Assembly (NCBI GenBank): GCA_947629725.1
Contig: CANREU010000002.1
Coordinates: forward strand, 1-36,265
Reading direction: 5' to 3'
DNA: 36,265 bases
DNA from: an uncultured Clostridia bacterium
Lineage (GTDB): Bacteria > Bacillota > Clostridia > Christensenellales > Borkfalkiaceae
Made by a program: the position numbers and the translations under genes. The notes beneath the pieces are model-generated. The model saw nothing but the letters and a program-made list of their open reading frames with translations, was not told where the DNA came from and did no database searches. Positions 8,859 through 18,004 of the stretch are shown piece after piece. The first letter of the stretch is position 1, and each line of letters begins with the position of its first letter.

Positions 8859-10535
8859 CTATACGATCGTCAACTGTTCTTTGAGGTCGGGCTTCGAGAA
8901 CTTCACGACGAGCTCGTTGTCCTTATGCGCTTCGGTGATGGGCATCCCGCAGAAATCGTAATTCGAGATGGTGATGTCCTCGATGGACCCGCCGCCCGAG
9001 AGATAGAGCTGGGCGGCGTACACGCCGAACTCCGCATGCGCGACGGAGATGTTCGCAAAGCGGATGTTCGCGAAATTCCCGCCTATGCCCGTTATCTGTA
9101 TGAGGATGACGTTGGGCGTCTTCACATAGTAGAGCTCGATGTCGCGGTATAAAACGTCAGACCACGTCTTGAGCGCGTTGGTGCCGAGGCGGCAGTCGAG
9201 CGGGGCGGAGAGAGGCGTCCATGTGGGAAGGGCGAATCCCACGCGGTTGTTGCGGAAGATCATGCCCTCCATGTCGCAATCGGACTCCCAAGTGAGGCAG
9301 TAGGCGCTCGCCTTGTCCGTCCAGACGTCGTTGTCCTCATACACGTTGCCGTTCCCGACGGCGGCGCCGCCCCAGCCCGTGCCCTTGAACTCGATCGCAT
9401 CGTCCCCCGTGCGCACGAAGTTGTGCGCGCCGTAGCCGTCGCGGCACTCGCTCATCATGATCCCGTCGCTGTACGTGCGGTAGCCGAGGAGGAGGTTATA
9501 CTCCGCGCGGGGGGCGTCGTCGTTGTAGAAGCACATCGTCCACGTGTTGGAGTTCACGATGGTGAGCCCGCGCGCCACGGGAGCCGTGCAGCCCGTTGCG
9601 TTGTACACATGCTTATACTTGTCGTCGCCGCCCTTGCAGGCGCCCATGTCGAGGAGCCCGCGGCCCAAAACTTTCGCGTTCTCCGTGCCCTCCGTGTGGA
9701 TGGCGGTGGTGCGGTTGTTGACGCCGCCGCTCACGCGGTCCTCGCATTTGAGGTAGGCGCCCCTTTCAAGCCAGATCACGGAGTTATCGGGGATCTTGAT
9801 GCTCGAAATGACGTGCAATCCCGCTTTGAATACGTAGTAGGTCTCCCCCTGCGTGAACTCGAGCTCGTCGTCGCCGTGCACTCCGGGCTCGATCTCGACG
9901 AGATCATAGCTCGAGGGCTTCACCATCTCCTCGTAGGGTGCCACAAAGAGGGTGACGGGCTCGAGGGTGGGATCGGTGTATTCGTCCCGCTCGTTCTTGG
10001 CAAAGGTAAACGTGAAAGTGCCGAAGCCTGTCGTGCGTGCGGAAACCTTGTCGCCGTCGAGCGACGCGGATACTTCCTTGCTCTCGGGGAGCACCACGCA
10101 CTTTTTATAGGCCTTTGAGGTGGTGAGTTCCACGTCGAGCACGAAGTCGTCCTCCGACGCTTCCACGTCGATCCACCCGAAGGAGTGGGAGCCCTTGCCG
10201 CAGCGCGCTGTGTAGACGGGAACTTCCGTCCCGTTCACTTTGAGGGTGTGCCAAGGGCTCTTGAGGAGCGCGTGCTCGGTGACCTCGTCGTTGTTCGCGG
10301 TAGAGCCCTTCTTGAACACTTCTCTCTGCCAGGTATCCATATCCTTGCCGAGGACCTCGGAGATCGAAACGACCTCGTCGTTGTCGTATTCGGTGGGATA
10401 GACCTCCACGTCCGTCGAGATGGGCGGAGGCGTCGGTTTATTCGGATCCACGGGCCCCTCCTCTCCGCATGCCGCGCACGTCAACGCAAGCGTCGCACAC
10501 AGCACAGCGGCCGAAATAAATTTTTTGAATTTCAC
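8859..10535 (-). CDS. Right-handed beta-helix lipoprotein, GH28/GH49-like polysaccharide hydrolase
   Basis: Lipobox TCAACG; beta-helix with YSDGIMMSECRDGYGAHNFVRTGDDAIEFKG (GH28-like acidic motifs); TAG stop. Confidence 0.65.
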   Translation of the reverse strand: MKFKKFISAAVLCATLALTCAACGEEGPVDPNKPTPPPISTDVEVYPTEYDNDEVVSISEVLGKDMDTWQREVFKKGSTANNDEVTEHALLKSPWHTLKVNGTEVPVYTARCGKGSHSFGWIDVEASEDDFVLDVELTTSKAYKKCVVLPESKEVSASLDGDKVSARTTGFGTFTFTFAKNERDEYTDPTLEPVTLFVAPYEEMVKPSSYDLVEIEPGVHGDDELEFTQGETYYVFKAGLHVISSIKIPDNSVIWLERGAYLKCEDRVSGGVNNRTTAIHTEGTENAKVLGRGLLDMGACKGGDDKYKHVYNATGCTAPVARGLTIVNSNTWTMCFYNDDAPRAEYNLLLGYRTYSDGIMMSECRDGYGAHNFVRTGDDAIEFKGTGWGGAAVGNGNVYEDNDVWTDKASAYCLTWESDCDMEGMIFRNNRVGFALPTWTPLSAPLDCRLGTNALKTWSDVLYRDIELYYVKTPNVILIQITGIGGNFANIRFANISVAHAEFGVYAAQLYLSGGGSIEDITISNYDFCGMPITEAHKDNELVVKFSKPDLKEQLTIV

Positions 10536-10559
10536 CTTTCATCTCCTTTCCGTGAATGT

Positions 10560-12365
10560 TTACTTGGACGGGACGTACTTTTCCAGCCCGTGCTCGGTGA
10601 TATAGGCGTTGTATTCCTTCTCCATCGTGCTCCCATAGTAAGAGCCGTTGTAGTCCGAGACGAACTTGTTCCAATAGCTGTCCATTGCGGCGCTCGCCGT
10701 GTAGAGAGCGGTCTTCCAGTCCGTCTTCCACGTCTTCGCGTTATACGTCCAATCCGCGGCGAGGGACTTGTCGATGAAGGCGGAAAGCACCTTCGTATCG
10801 AAGAAGTCGTAGGCGCCCTCCTGATGCTTCATCATCGAATCGGTGTAGAGGTCGGGATAGTCGGGAAGGACCATCGTCGCCGCCGTCTTTTGGTCGCGCT
10901 CGACGAGGATGTCGCCGTTCGTGAGGAGCGCTTTGGACTCGGGCGGGAGGTAGGTGAGATAGCCCGCGAACGCCGCCGAATCCGTCCAGCGGAGCTCCTG
11001 CAAAAATCCCTGCGGATCGGGCTCGCGGAGGGTCCTGCGCTTGGTGCGCGTCTCGTCCGTCCACTCCCAATGGGTCCTCTCCACGCCGTAGGTGATGAGT
11101 TCCACCCCCTCGGGGCTGTGGAGATATTCGAGGAGGTCGAGGCAGGCCTTCCGTCTCTCCTCGCTCATCCCCTCGCGGATGCACCAGCCGCGGTAGTAGT
11201 TGCTGTTGCTCTGCCCGCCGAAGTGTCCCGTCTTGCCCGCGGGCGGATCGCAGATGAGGATGCGGTCGCTCGCAAGCTCGATTGCGTCGGCGCCCGTAAT
11301 GCCGAGGGTGCTCATGTAGTTCGCGAGGATGACGTTATACCAGTTGTGCGCATACATCATGCCCGCCTTGCCGGAAGTAAATGCCCCTTCCTTCTGCTCC
11401 CTGCCCTTCGTGCCGTCCTCGAGGTTGACGATCCCCTCCGAGACGAGCTTGTTGAGGAAGGCGGTGGCGAGCTTGGAGCCCTCGGAGGTCGCGGTGTTGT
11501 GGTAGACGCCGTCCGCGTCCGCCGTCCAGCTCTTCCACGGGCTGTCGAAGGCGACGTGCAGCCACGAATCCATATCGCGGTTCGTCTCGGTGACGTATCC
11601 GTAGGTGTCGTCCTTACCGTTGCCGTCCGGGTCGTACTTGGTGAATGCCCGTGCGAGACGGTAGAATTCGCCGAGGTCTTTGGGGCCCTCCTCGGAGAAG
11701 CGGTACTCCGCGCGGATCTCCTCGGTGATCTCCCCTTTGCTCCCGACCACGCCCTCTTGGACCAGGATGTCGTCGAGCTTATTGTTGAGGTTGCGCACCC
11801 AGTCCCTGCGCACATAGAGGGACTTGTCGTTGTCGAGTTTTACGGGGACGAACCAGATCTCCCCCTGTGCGTAGGCGACGTTCGTCTTCATGTACTCAAA
11901 CTCTTTGAGGTACTCATAGAGATAGGGATATTCGTCCTTCGTCTCCTCGTTCACATAGTAGGTGATGGGGATGATCTCCCTGTCGCGGATGAGGCCGTTG
12001 TAGAGTTCGGAGCTCGGAGGCCCGGGGATGATGAAGAGCTCGTCGAGCTTGCCCTGCGTGCGCTGCAAGTCGAGCTGGGTGTAGTATGTTTCGAGAGAGG
12101 TGCTCCGCGCCTTCAGCCCAACCCCGATCTTGTTGGTGAGAACTTTGTAAATGTCGCTCTTCGCCTCCGCCGCCGAGTTGAACTGCTCCCAGTCGTTGCA
12201 GAACATGGTGATGGTATCGACGGAGTCCTCGTGCCACGGTTCGGGCGGCTCATAGGGCTCGCCGTCGTTGTAACGGGGAACGGCGCACGCGCCGACGGGG
12301 AGCAGGATCGCCGCCGCAAGAAGGGCGACGCCCGCGTTTCTGAAAAACCGTTTGCTCTTATTCAT
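10560..12365 (-). CDS. Extracellular solute-binding protein of a carbohydrate ABC transporter (LplA type)
   Basis: Lipoprotein signal ILLPVGACAVPRYN; TITMFCNDWEQFN; adjacent to matching LplB/LplC permeases. Confidence 0.82.
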   Translation of the reverse strand: MNKSKRFFRNAGVALLAAAILLPVGACAVPRYNDGEPYEPPEPWHEDSVDTITMFCNDWEQFNSAAEAKSDIYKVLTNKIGVGLKARSTSLETYYTQLDLQRTQGKLDELFIIPGPPSSELYNGLIRDREIIPITYYVNEETKDEYPYLYEYLKEFEYMKTNVAYAQGEIWFVPVKLDNDKSLYVRRDWVRNLNNKLDDILVQEGVVGSKGEITEEIRAEYRFSEEGPKDLGEFYRLARAFTKYDPDGNGKDDTYGYVTETNRDMDSWLHVAFDSPWKSWTADADGVYHNTATSEGSKLATAFLNKLVSEGIVNLEDGTKGREQKEGAFTSGKAGMMYAHNWYNVILANYMSTLGITGADAIELASDRILICDPPAGKTGHFGGQSNSNYYRGWCIREGMSEERRKACLDLLEYLHSPEGVELITYGVERTHWEWTDETRTKRRTLREPDPQGFLQELRWTDSAAFAGYLTYLPPESKALLTNGDILVERDQKTAATMVLPDYPDLYTDSMMKHQEGAYDFFDTKVLSAFIDKSLAADWTYNAKTWKTDWKTALYTASAAMDSYWNKFVSDYNGSYYGSTMEKEYNAYITEHGLEKYVPSK

Positions 12366-12377
12366 GTTTCTCCTCCC

Positions 12378-15233
12378 TTATTTCTTCTTTCCGCATACGA
12401 ACGCTGCCGCAAGCGCCGTCACCGTGAGGGCGATCGCGCCCGCCGCGATGCTTCCGCCGCAGCCCTTCTTCTTGCCGCTCTCCGTGCTGCCGCCGCCGTC
12501 GCCGCCGTCGGGCTCCCCGGGCTCGGCCGCCGCGCCCTGTGCGAAGGTCGCCTTCACGTCGAAGTCCTCCGTGCCGTACACCGTGAAGGTGTAGGTGCCG
12601 TCGCCGTTGTCCGTGTAGTCCACCTTCTCCATGCTGATGCTCGTTACGATCTCGAGCGAGGCGAGATGGTAGCCCTCCGAAGGGGTCGCCGTGACCGTGA
12701 CCGTGTCGCCGAGGTAGGGCGCCTCTTTATCCGCCGTCACCGCGCCCTGCCCCCTCTTCGTGAGGTTGACGCGGCGGGCCGCCTTCGTCACTTCCACTTC
12801 GTATTTTATCGTCTGTTTGGAGGTGAGCGCCGTGGCGTAACCGAGGTCGGCGGTATCGACCGTGGAGGTGAGGTACCACTTCCCGCCCTCCTGCACGAGT
12901 GCCTCCCAAAGGACTGCGATCTGCACCGTCTCGCCGTTCTCGAAGGTGATGTCCACCGTCGCGTCGTTGAGGCGCTGCTTGATCTGCGTCATGCTCAAGT
13001 TGTCGGTGAGGGGACGGGACTCGTCTTTGAGTACCGCGCCGTCCGCAAATTCCGCCTCTTCCGCGACCTCTTTCACGATCCTGCCGCCGAGGCTCTCCGC
13101 GTACACATTGGTGTTCTTCCAGAGAGCATTCGCCTGATCGAGGGTGAGGGCGAAGTTGTAGAGGCTCACGTCGTCGATCCAGCCCGTGAAGAGCTGATAG
13201 CCGTTCCCCCAGACCGCCTCGCCGCCGATGGCGAAGGACATATCGTAGTTTTTGAGATTCCAGTCGGCGGGGCAATCCTGCGAGAAGGTCTCCGCGCCGT
13301 TGACGAACACCTTGACCCACTCTCCCGGGAGAACGGAGACGGTGACGTCGTTCATGCGCTGCGAGCCGTCCGAGAGGACGACGGCGCCCCAGTAGGGGTC
13401 GGTCGCGCCCGCGATCTTGTGGGCGGTGAGACGGAGGTTGGTGCCGCCTCCGTCGATGAGGAGGCGGCAGAACTGCGTGGGCCCGTTCCAGCTGCTGAAG
13501 CCGAAGCTGCAGGGGGACGCCCAGTCGCTCGTGTTCGTGTTGGTGCCGTCCGTCATGTACTTATATTGGATGCCGTCCTGCCGGTAGCGGAAGGTGAGGG
13601 TGAAGCCGTGGGTGAGGTTGTCGCTGAGGTCCTTGTCCCGCGGGAGCATGAGCATGGACTTGCCGTCGAAGTAGATGGCGCCGTTGTCCGCTCTGCCCGT
13701 CCCCCACCGGTCGGTCTCGCTCGCATCGTGCGTGGAGACGGGGACGAGGTCGTTGTTGCCCACGCTGTCCTTCATGAGGTTTGCGGGATCGTTGAAGTCC
13801 CACCGCGCGACGGGCTTGAAGAGCCGCTTGCCCGCCTTGATCTCCACGGGGAGCTCGGTGCGCACTTCGAGATAGGAGGTCGCCCCGTCCTTCACGGTGC
13901 CGACCGCATAGTATTTGCCCTCCGCGTAGTCGAAGATGACTTCGTCGTAGGTGAGCGTAACGGTCTTTGCGTCCTGCCCCTTCAGTTTGAGGGAGACGGT
14001 CGAGGTGTTGACCTCGGCGAGCATCGCCTCCTCCGTCATGCTGTCGTCGAGCGGGCTCTTTACGACGGCGCCCGCAAACACGGGATCGCCGATGCTCTCA
14101 ACGAGGGCGACATCGAGTTCGTGCCGCACCTCGACGGTGTTCGCAAAGGGGGTGAAGCCGAGCGCCTTGCCGTCCACCTTCCCGACCGCGGTGTAGGTGT
14201 CCCCCGCCTTCTCGACGTTCGTCCACTGCACGGCGGGCGTCATCGCGGTCGTCCCCGCGGAGAGGGTGAGTTCCGCCGTCGCGGGGCTCAAAAGGGCGAG
14301 CATCTCGCTCTCCGTCATGAGGGAATTGAGGGGGGCCGCCGTGGGAGCCGCCTCGAAGTCTGCGGAGACTTTCGCCGAGGAAATGCGGGAGACGTCGCTC
14401 TCCTGCAAGCTCTTATCCGCGCGGTACGCCTCGACGCAGCCGTCGTCCATCGCGAAGTCGTAGCAGGCGATGTATTTGATGGAGCCCTTGCTGCCGCCCA
14501 CCGAAGCGCCGTTGTATTCGCCGCCGACGGAGAACACGCAGGAACCGTTCGCCGCCGTCCAATCGACGGGAACGATGTGCTCGTAGTTGTCCCCGGGAAC
14601 ATCCGACTTGTCGACGCCGTCCACCCACATGCGGAGGGTGTCGCCGGGGCGCACGCTGATGATGATCTCGTGGAAGTTGTCGTCTGCCTCCGCTCCCTGA
14701 ATGAGACGGGCGCTCTTGTAGTAATCCGTCGAGCTTACGTCGGCCTTGTTGCCGACCGTGAGGCACCCGAGCTGGGCACGGAATGCCCCCGCCTCGGTGT
14801 TCGGATCGCCCGTCGTGAAGGAGAGACTGCCGCGCACGCCGAGGTAGTGGCACCACGGGCTGTTCCCCTTGTCCGTCTTTACCTCAAAGGCGAGGGTGAA
14901 CGCCTTCGCCTCGGAGAACATGTTGTTGCCCGCGTCCTGCTTCAAGCACAGCTTGCCGTCGAAGGAAATGCCGCCGCCGTCGAGCATCGTATATTGGTTC
15001 AAAAGTTCGCCCGTGCCGCCCTGCACCCACGCATTGCCGAAGGTCATGTTGTAGTGCCCCATCGCGTCCTTGCCGATGTTCGCATCGTCGTCGAACTTGT
15101 AGAGCGCAATGGGCTCCACCGCGTCGCCGTCCGCCGCACGGACGGGAATGAGCGCGGAAACGCCCGCCGCGGCAAACGCAAAGGACACCGCAGCGAGGGC
15201 GTAAAGGGAAGATCTCCGGAGAGATTTGGTCAT
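12378..15233 (-). CDS. Tandem LamG-domain surface protein with InlB-type repeat and C-terminal TM anchor
   Basis: Start MTKSLRRSSLYALAAVS after GGAGGAAGGT; two LamG-like modules; C-terminal GGSIAAGAIALTVTALAAAFVCGKKK. Confidence 0.85.
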   Translation of the reverse strand: MTKSLRRSSLYALAAVSFAFAAAGVSALIPVRAADGDAVEPIALYKFDDDANIGKDAMGHYNMTFGNAWVQGGTGELLNQYTMLDGGGISFDGKLCLKQDAGNNMFSEAKAFTLAFEVKTDKGNSPWCHYLGVRGSLSFTTGDPNTEAGAFRAQLGCLTVGNKADVSSTDYYKSARLIQGAEADDNFHEIIISVRPGDTLRMWVDGVDKSDVPGDNYEHIVPVDWTAANGSCVFSVGGEYNGASVGGSKGSIKYIACYDFAMDDGCVEAYRADKSLQESDVSRISSAKVSADFEAAPTAAPLNSLMTESEMLALLSPATAELTLSAGTTAMTPAVQWTNVEKAGDTYTAVGKVDGKALGFTPFANTVEVRHELDVALVESIGDPVFAGAVVKSPLDDSMTEEAMLAEVNTSTVSLKLKGQDAKTVTLTYDEVIFDYAEGKYYAVGTVKDGATSYLEVRTELPVEIKAGKRLFKPVARWDFNDPANLMKDSVGNNDLVPVSTHDASETDRWGTGRADNGAIYFDGKSMLMLPRDKDLSDNLTHGFTLTFRYRQDGIQYKYMTDGTNTNTSDWASPCSFGFSSWNGPTQFCRLLIDGGGTNLRLTAHKIAGATDPYWGAVVLSDGSQRMNDVTVSVLPGEWVKVFVNGAETFSQDCPADWNLKNYDMSFAIGGEAVWGNGYQLFTGWIDDVSLYNFALTLDQANALWKNTNVYAESLGGRIVKEVAEEAEFADGAVLKDESRPLTDNLSMTQIKQRLNDATVDITFENGETVQIAVLWEALVQEGGKWYLTSTVDTADLGYATALTSKQTIKYEVEVTKAARRVNLTKRGQGAVTADKEAPYLGDTVTVTATPSEGYHLASLEIVTSISMEKVDYTDNGDGTYTFTVYGTEDFDVKATFAQGAAAEPGEPDGGDGGGSTESGKKKGCGGSIAAGAIALTVTALAAAFVCGKKK

Positions 15234-15250
15234 ACCTTCCTCCTTGTTTG

Positions 15251-15293
15251 TTTGCAAATTACAAATTATTTGAATTGCAAACACAAATTTGTG
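15251..15293. promoter_or_regulatory. Operator-like inverted repeats downstream of the operon -10
   Basis: Perfect palindrome CACAAATTTGTG (15282-15293) and TTTGCAA...TTGCAAA arms (15251-15281). Confidence 0.5.
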
Positions 15294-15298
15294 CACTT

Positions 15299-15329
15299 AT
15301 TATAGCACCCCCCCCCGAAATTTTTTCAA
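15299..15329 (-). promoter_or_regulatory. Promoter of the polysaccharide operon with G9 in the spacer
   Basis: Minus strand TTGAAA (15324-15329), 19-nt spacer containing G9, TATAAT (15299-15304). Confidence 0.6.
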
Positions 15330-15424
15330 GCCTTTTTGAAAAAATAAAAATAAGATATTTAAGACAGTCTTGGATATTTTTACTTTTTTTCGGAATTAAC
15401 AGGGAATTTTTTCGTTTTAACGTC

Positions 15425-15453
15425 TTGCATTGTGCAATTTGTTGTGATAAAAT
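15425..15453 (+). promoter_or_regulatory. AraC gene promoter
   Basis: TTGCAT-17 nt-TAAAAT, with -10 ending 7 nt before the ATG at 15461. Confidence 0.6.
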
Positions 15454-15460
15454 GACAGGT

Positions 15461-16507
15461 ATGAAAGAGTTTCGTTTCAAAGACATCGGAACGGCGGAGC
15501 CCGAAGCGGTCGCCTGTTATATCAAAAAGTTCACGCCCTCCTTCTATATGGGGATGCACAGCCACGTCTCCGTCGAGATGATGTATGCGAGCAAGGGGAA
15601 CTTCTCCCTCGAGATCATGCGGAAGGCGGGCGGCGAGGGGATCGGCGAGATCTTCAAGGTCACCGTCCACCAGGGGGAGCTCGTCTTCCTCGACGTGGGC
15701 GTCTTCCACCGCCTCCTCATCGACGAGGACGAGGTGACCATCTATAATGTGGAACTCGCGCTGCGCGCGCCCGTGAAGGAGGCCTCCTACCGCGTGAACG
15801 GCGTGCTGCCCGTAAACTATGCCGCGCTCATCGAGATGACCGCCCTCAAATCGCTCGCGGACGCCCCCGACGGCTACAAGATCGTGCCCAATCTCTCGCA
15901 GATCGACTCCTCCTTCCGCCGCCTCATCTTCACCGTGATGAAGCCGAGCACCTGCCTTGAGGACGCCTGTTGTGCCCGCGCGCGCATCCTCCTCTTCTTC
16001 ATGGAGATCGCCCGCAGCCTCACCCTCCTCGAGAAGAACGACGCCCACTATGTGAAGAAGGTGCAGCTCTACATCAAACACCACTATCACCTGAAGATCA
16101 CCCTCGACGACATCGCGAAGGCGGTGGGCTACCACAAGTCGTATATCTCCGCGCAATACAAAAACTACACGGGGAAGACGATCGTGCAGACGATCAACGA
16201 GCTGCGTATCTCCAAGAGCCTCCGCCTCTTGCGCGATACCAGCCTGCCCATTGCGGAGATCGCGCGGCAGGTGGGCTTCCCCTCCTATGCGCAGATGGTG
16301 CACGCCTTTCACCAGACGGTGCAGATGTCCCCCTCCGCCTGCCGCAAGGTGTTTCTGAACGACGAGATGGACTACGACGACCCGCAATACAGCTCCATCT
16401 CCATCCGGATCAACGAAGAGGACTTCCTCCTCGACGACGAGGAATTCAGTAACGCCTACTACAAAAAGGATGTGACGGGAAAGTCCAAAAAACTCCTGAA
16501 TTATTGA
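15461..16507 (+). CDS. AraC family transcriptional regulator
   Basis: N-terminal cupin-like sensor (FYMGMHSHVSVEMMY) and C-terminal double HTH (ITLDDIAKAVGYHKSYISAQYKNYTGKT...LPIAEIARQVGFPSYAQMVHAFHQ). Confidence 0.9.
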   Translation: MKEFRFKDIGTAEPEAVACYIKKFTPSFYMGMHSHVSVEMMYASKGNFSLEIMRKAGGEGIGEIFKVTVHQGELVFLDVGVFHRLLIDEDEVTIYNVELALRAPVKEASYRVNGVLPVNYAALIEMTALKSLADAPDGYKIVPNLSQIDSSFRRLIFTVMKPSTCLEDACCARARILLFFMEIARSLTLLEKNDAHYVKKVQLYIKHHYHLKITLDDIAKAVGYHKSYISAQYKNYTGKTIVQTINELRISKSLRLLRDTSLPIAEIARQVGFPSYAQMVHAFHQTVQMSPSACRKVFLNDEMDYDDPQYSSISIRINEEDFLLDDEEFSNAYYKKDVTGKSKKLLNY

Positions 16508-16526
16508 CATGGGGTCGGAAAAATCA

Positions 16527-16576
16527 AAAAAAGAAAGAGCCGTGCGGCACTTTTCGCAGGCTCTTTTTTCTTTTTA
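16527..16576. terminator. Bidirectional terminator between convergent genes
   Basis: AAAGAAAGAGCC...GGCTCTTTTTTCTTTTT. Confidence 0.7.
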
Positions 16577-16624
16577 ACTTTTACACTTTGCTTCCTCAAA
16601 AAGGGCGCCGCCCTCCGCCTGTTT

Positions 16625-17701
16625 TCAGCCGAAGACCGTCTTTAATACGACCTGCGCATACACGCGGTGCATGAAGTCGTTGGGGTGGTTGATCCCGTTG
16701 GAGAGGGTGTCGTAGAGGCTCTTCCGCTTCAAGAGAAGGCGGTGCACCTCCCCCACGTCGGCGAGCGCCGTCCGCTCCCGCGCGAGCTCTGCGCTCTTCA
16801 ATGCGTCGGGGTATTCCGCATGGTAGTGATACACGGAGGAGCCGAGGGAAAACCCGATGTTCGGGTTGGGCAGGATGGGCGAAACGAGCACGAACTCCGC
16901 CGAGGGCACCCGCGCGCGGATCTTGTCGATGATGGCAAGGATACGGCGGCGGAATTCCTCGGGGCGGAACACCCCCGCGTCGTTCATGCCGAAGGCGAGG
17001 AGGACGAGGTCGGGCTTCGCCACGATCACGGGCGCGAGGTTCTCGCTCTTCTCCCCCCAATCCGTGCACATGCCGCTCACCGCGCAGTTCGTAAAACGCA
17101 CCCTTCCCCCGCGCGCGCCGATCTCTGCCGCCACGAGCTCCGCATAGGGCGGACAGTAGGGCGGGCGGCGCACGTCCTTCATGCCGCTCGAGCCCCAGCC
17201 GTAAGTGATGCTGTCGCCGTAGCCGACGACGCTTATCTCCTCCCCCGCCGCACATTTCCGCAGGGTACGGGGGAATTTTTCCCTCTTTGCGGGGACAACG
17301 GCATAGGCGCCGCTCGGCGCATGGCGGTAGGTGACGGCGAGCTGGTAGGCGCGCAGCCCCTCGCGGTCGGCGAAGAGGTCCTCCACGCGGTAGGACCCGA
17401 GCCCGTCCGCCGCGGGCAGGATCCCGTCCTTCGGCTCAAAGGCGGGCAGGCGGTATTCCCTCCACGGGAGGAAGGGGATCTCCCCTCCCCTCGCGATCTC
17501 GAGCTCGCCGAAAGCGTTCACCGAGACCTCCTCTTTGTAGGAGACGGCGCGGTCCGCACTCGTCACCGAGAGGAGCTCGCGGACGGGATAGGCGAGACGG
17601 AAGGGCCTGATCTCGCCGAATACATCCTCGAAGACGGTGATAAATTCCTCATACACGGTATCTCCCTGCCAAAGCGGGACCAGCCTGTTTTCATCCATCA
17701 T
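16625..17701 (-). CDS. SGNH/GDSL-family hydrolase (carbohydrate esterase-like)
   Basis: GYGDSITYGWGSSG (block I), FGMNDAG (GxND block III); start MMDENRL after GAGGAAAGG. Confidence 0.82.
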   Translation of the reverse strand: MMDENRLVPLWQGDTVYEEFITVFEDVFGEIRPFRLAYPVRELLSVTSADRAVSYKEEVSVNAFGELEIARGGEIPFLPWREYRLPAFEPKDGILPAADGLGSYRVEDLFADREGLRAYQLAVTYRHAPSGAYAVVPAKREKFPRTLRKCAAGEEISVVGYGDSITYGWGSSGMKDVRRPPYCPPYAELVAAEIGARGGRVRFTNCAVSGMCTDWGEKSENLAPVIVAKPDLVLLAFGMNDAGVFRPEEFRRRILAIIDKIRARVPSAEFVLVSPILPNPNIGFSLGSSVYHYHAEYPDALKSAELARERTALADVGEVHRLLLKRKSLYDTLSNGINHPNDFMHRVYAQVVLKTVFG

Positions 17702-17818
17702 CCTTTCCTCCTCTTCGTTCCCGCCGCCGCGCGCGCAACGGCCGTGACCGCCGCAAAACGGGGCAAAAGTCTCATCCGGGACGCCCCTTTTTGTGAATTT
17801 CGTCCATTTGACGGATCC

Positions 17819-17847
17819 ATTATACAAGAAAAAGACCGTTTTGTAAA
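17819..17847 (-). promoter_or_regulatory. Promoter of SGNH hydrolase gene
   Basis: Minus strand TTTACA-17-TATAAT. Confidence 0.6.
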
Positions 17848-18004
17848 GCCCCGCTCGAACATGAACCTAAAAATATGGAAGGCAGCATGAAGTATTTTAA
17901 GCTGCAATGACCCAAGCAAAAGGCCTCAAACCCCGAAAAAGCAGGCGGGACGGCTCCCCGTCCCGCCGAAGATTTGCGGTGCTCTTTTCTCCTATGTCTA
18001 TCTT

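Noticed and set aside
10185-15305. 1706-aa plus-strand ORF
   Set aside because: Lies antisense to the solute-binding, beta-helix and LamG genes; low-complexity Arg/Val/Gly/Asp-rich translation with no domain, expected from high-GC codon usage.
17702-17827. Extended N-terminus MYNGSVKWTKF... of the SGNH hydrolase ORF
   Set aside because: The upstream start overlaps the TATAAT box of the likely promoter; MMDENRL with GAGGAAAGG is the better start.
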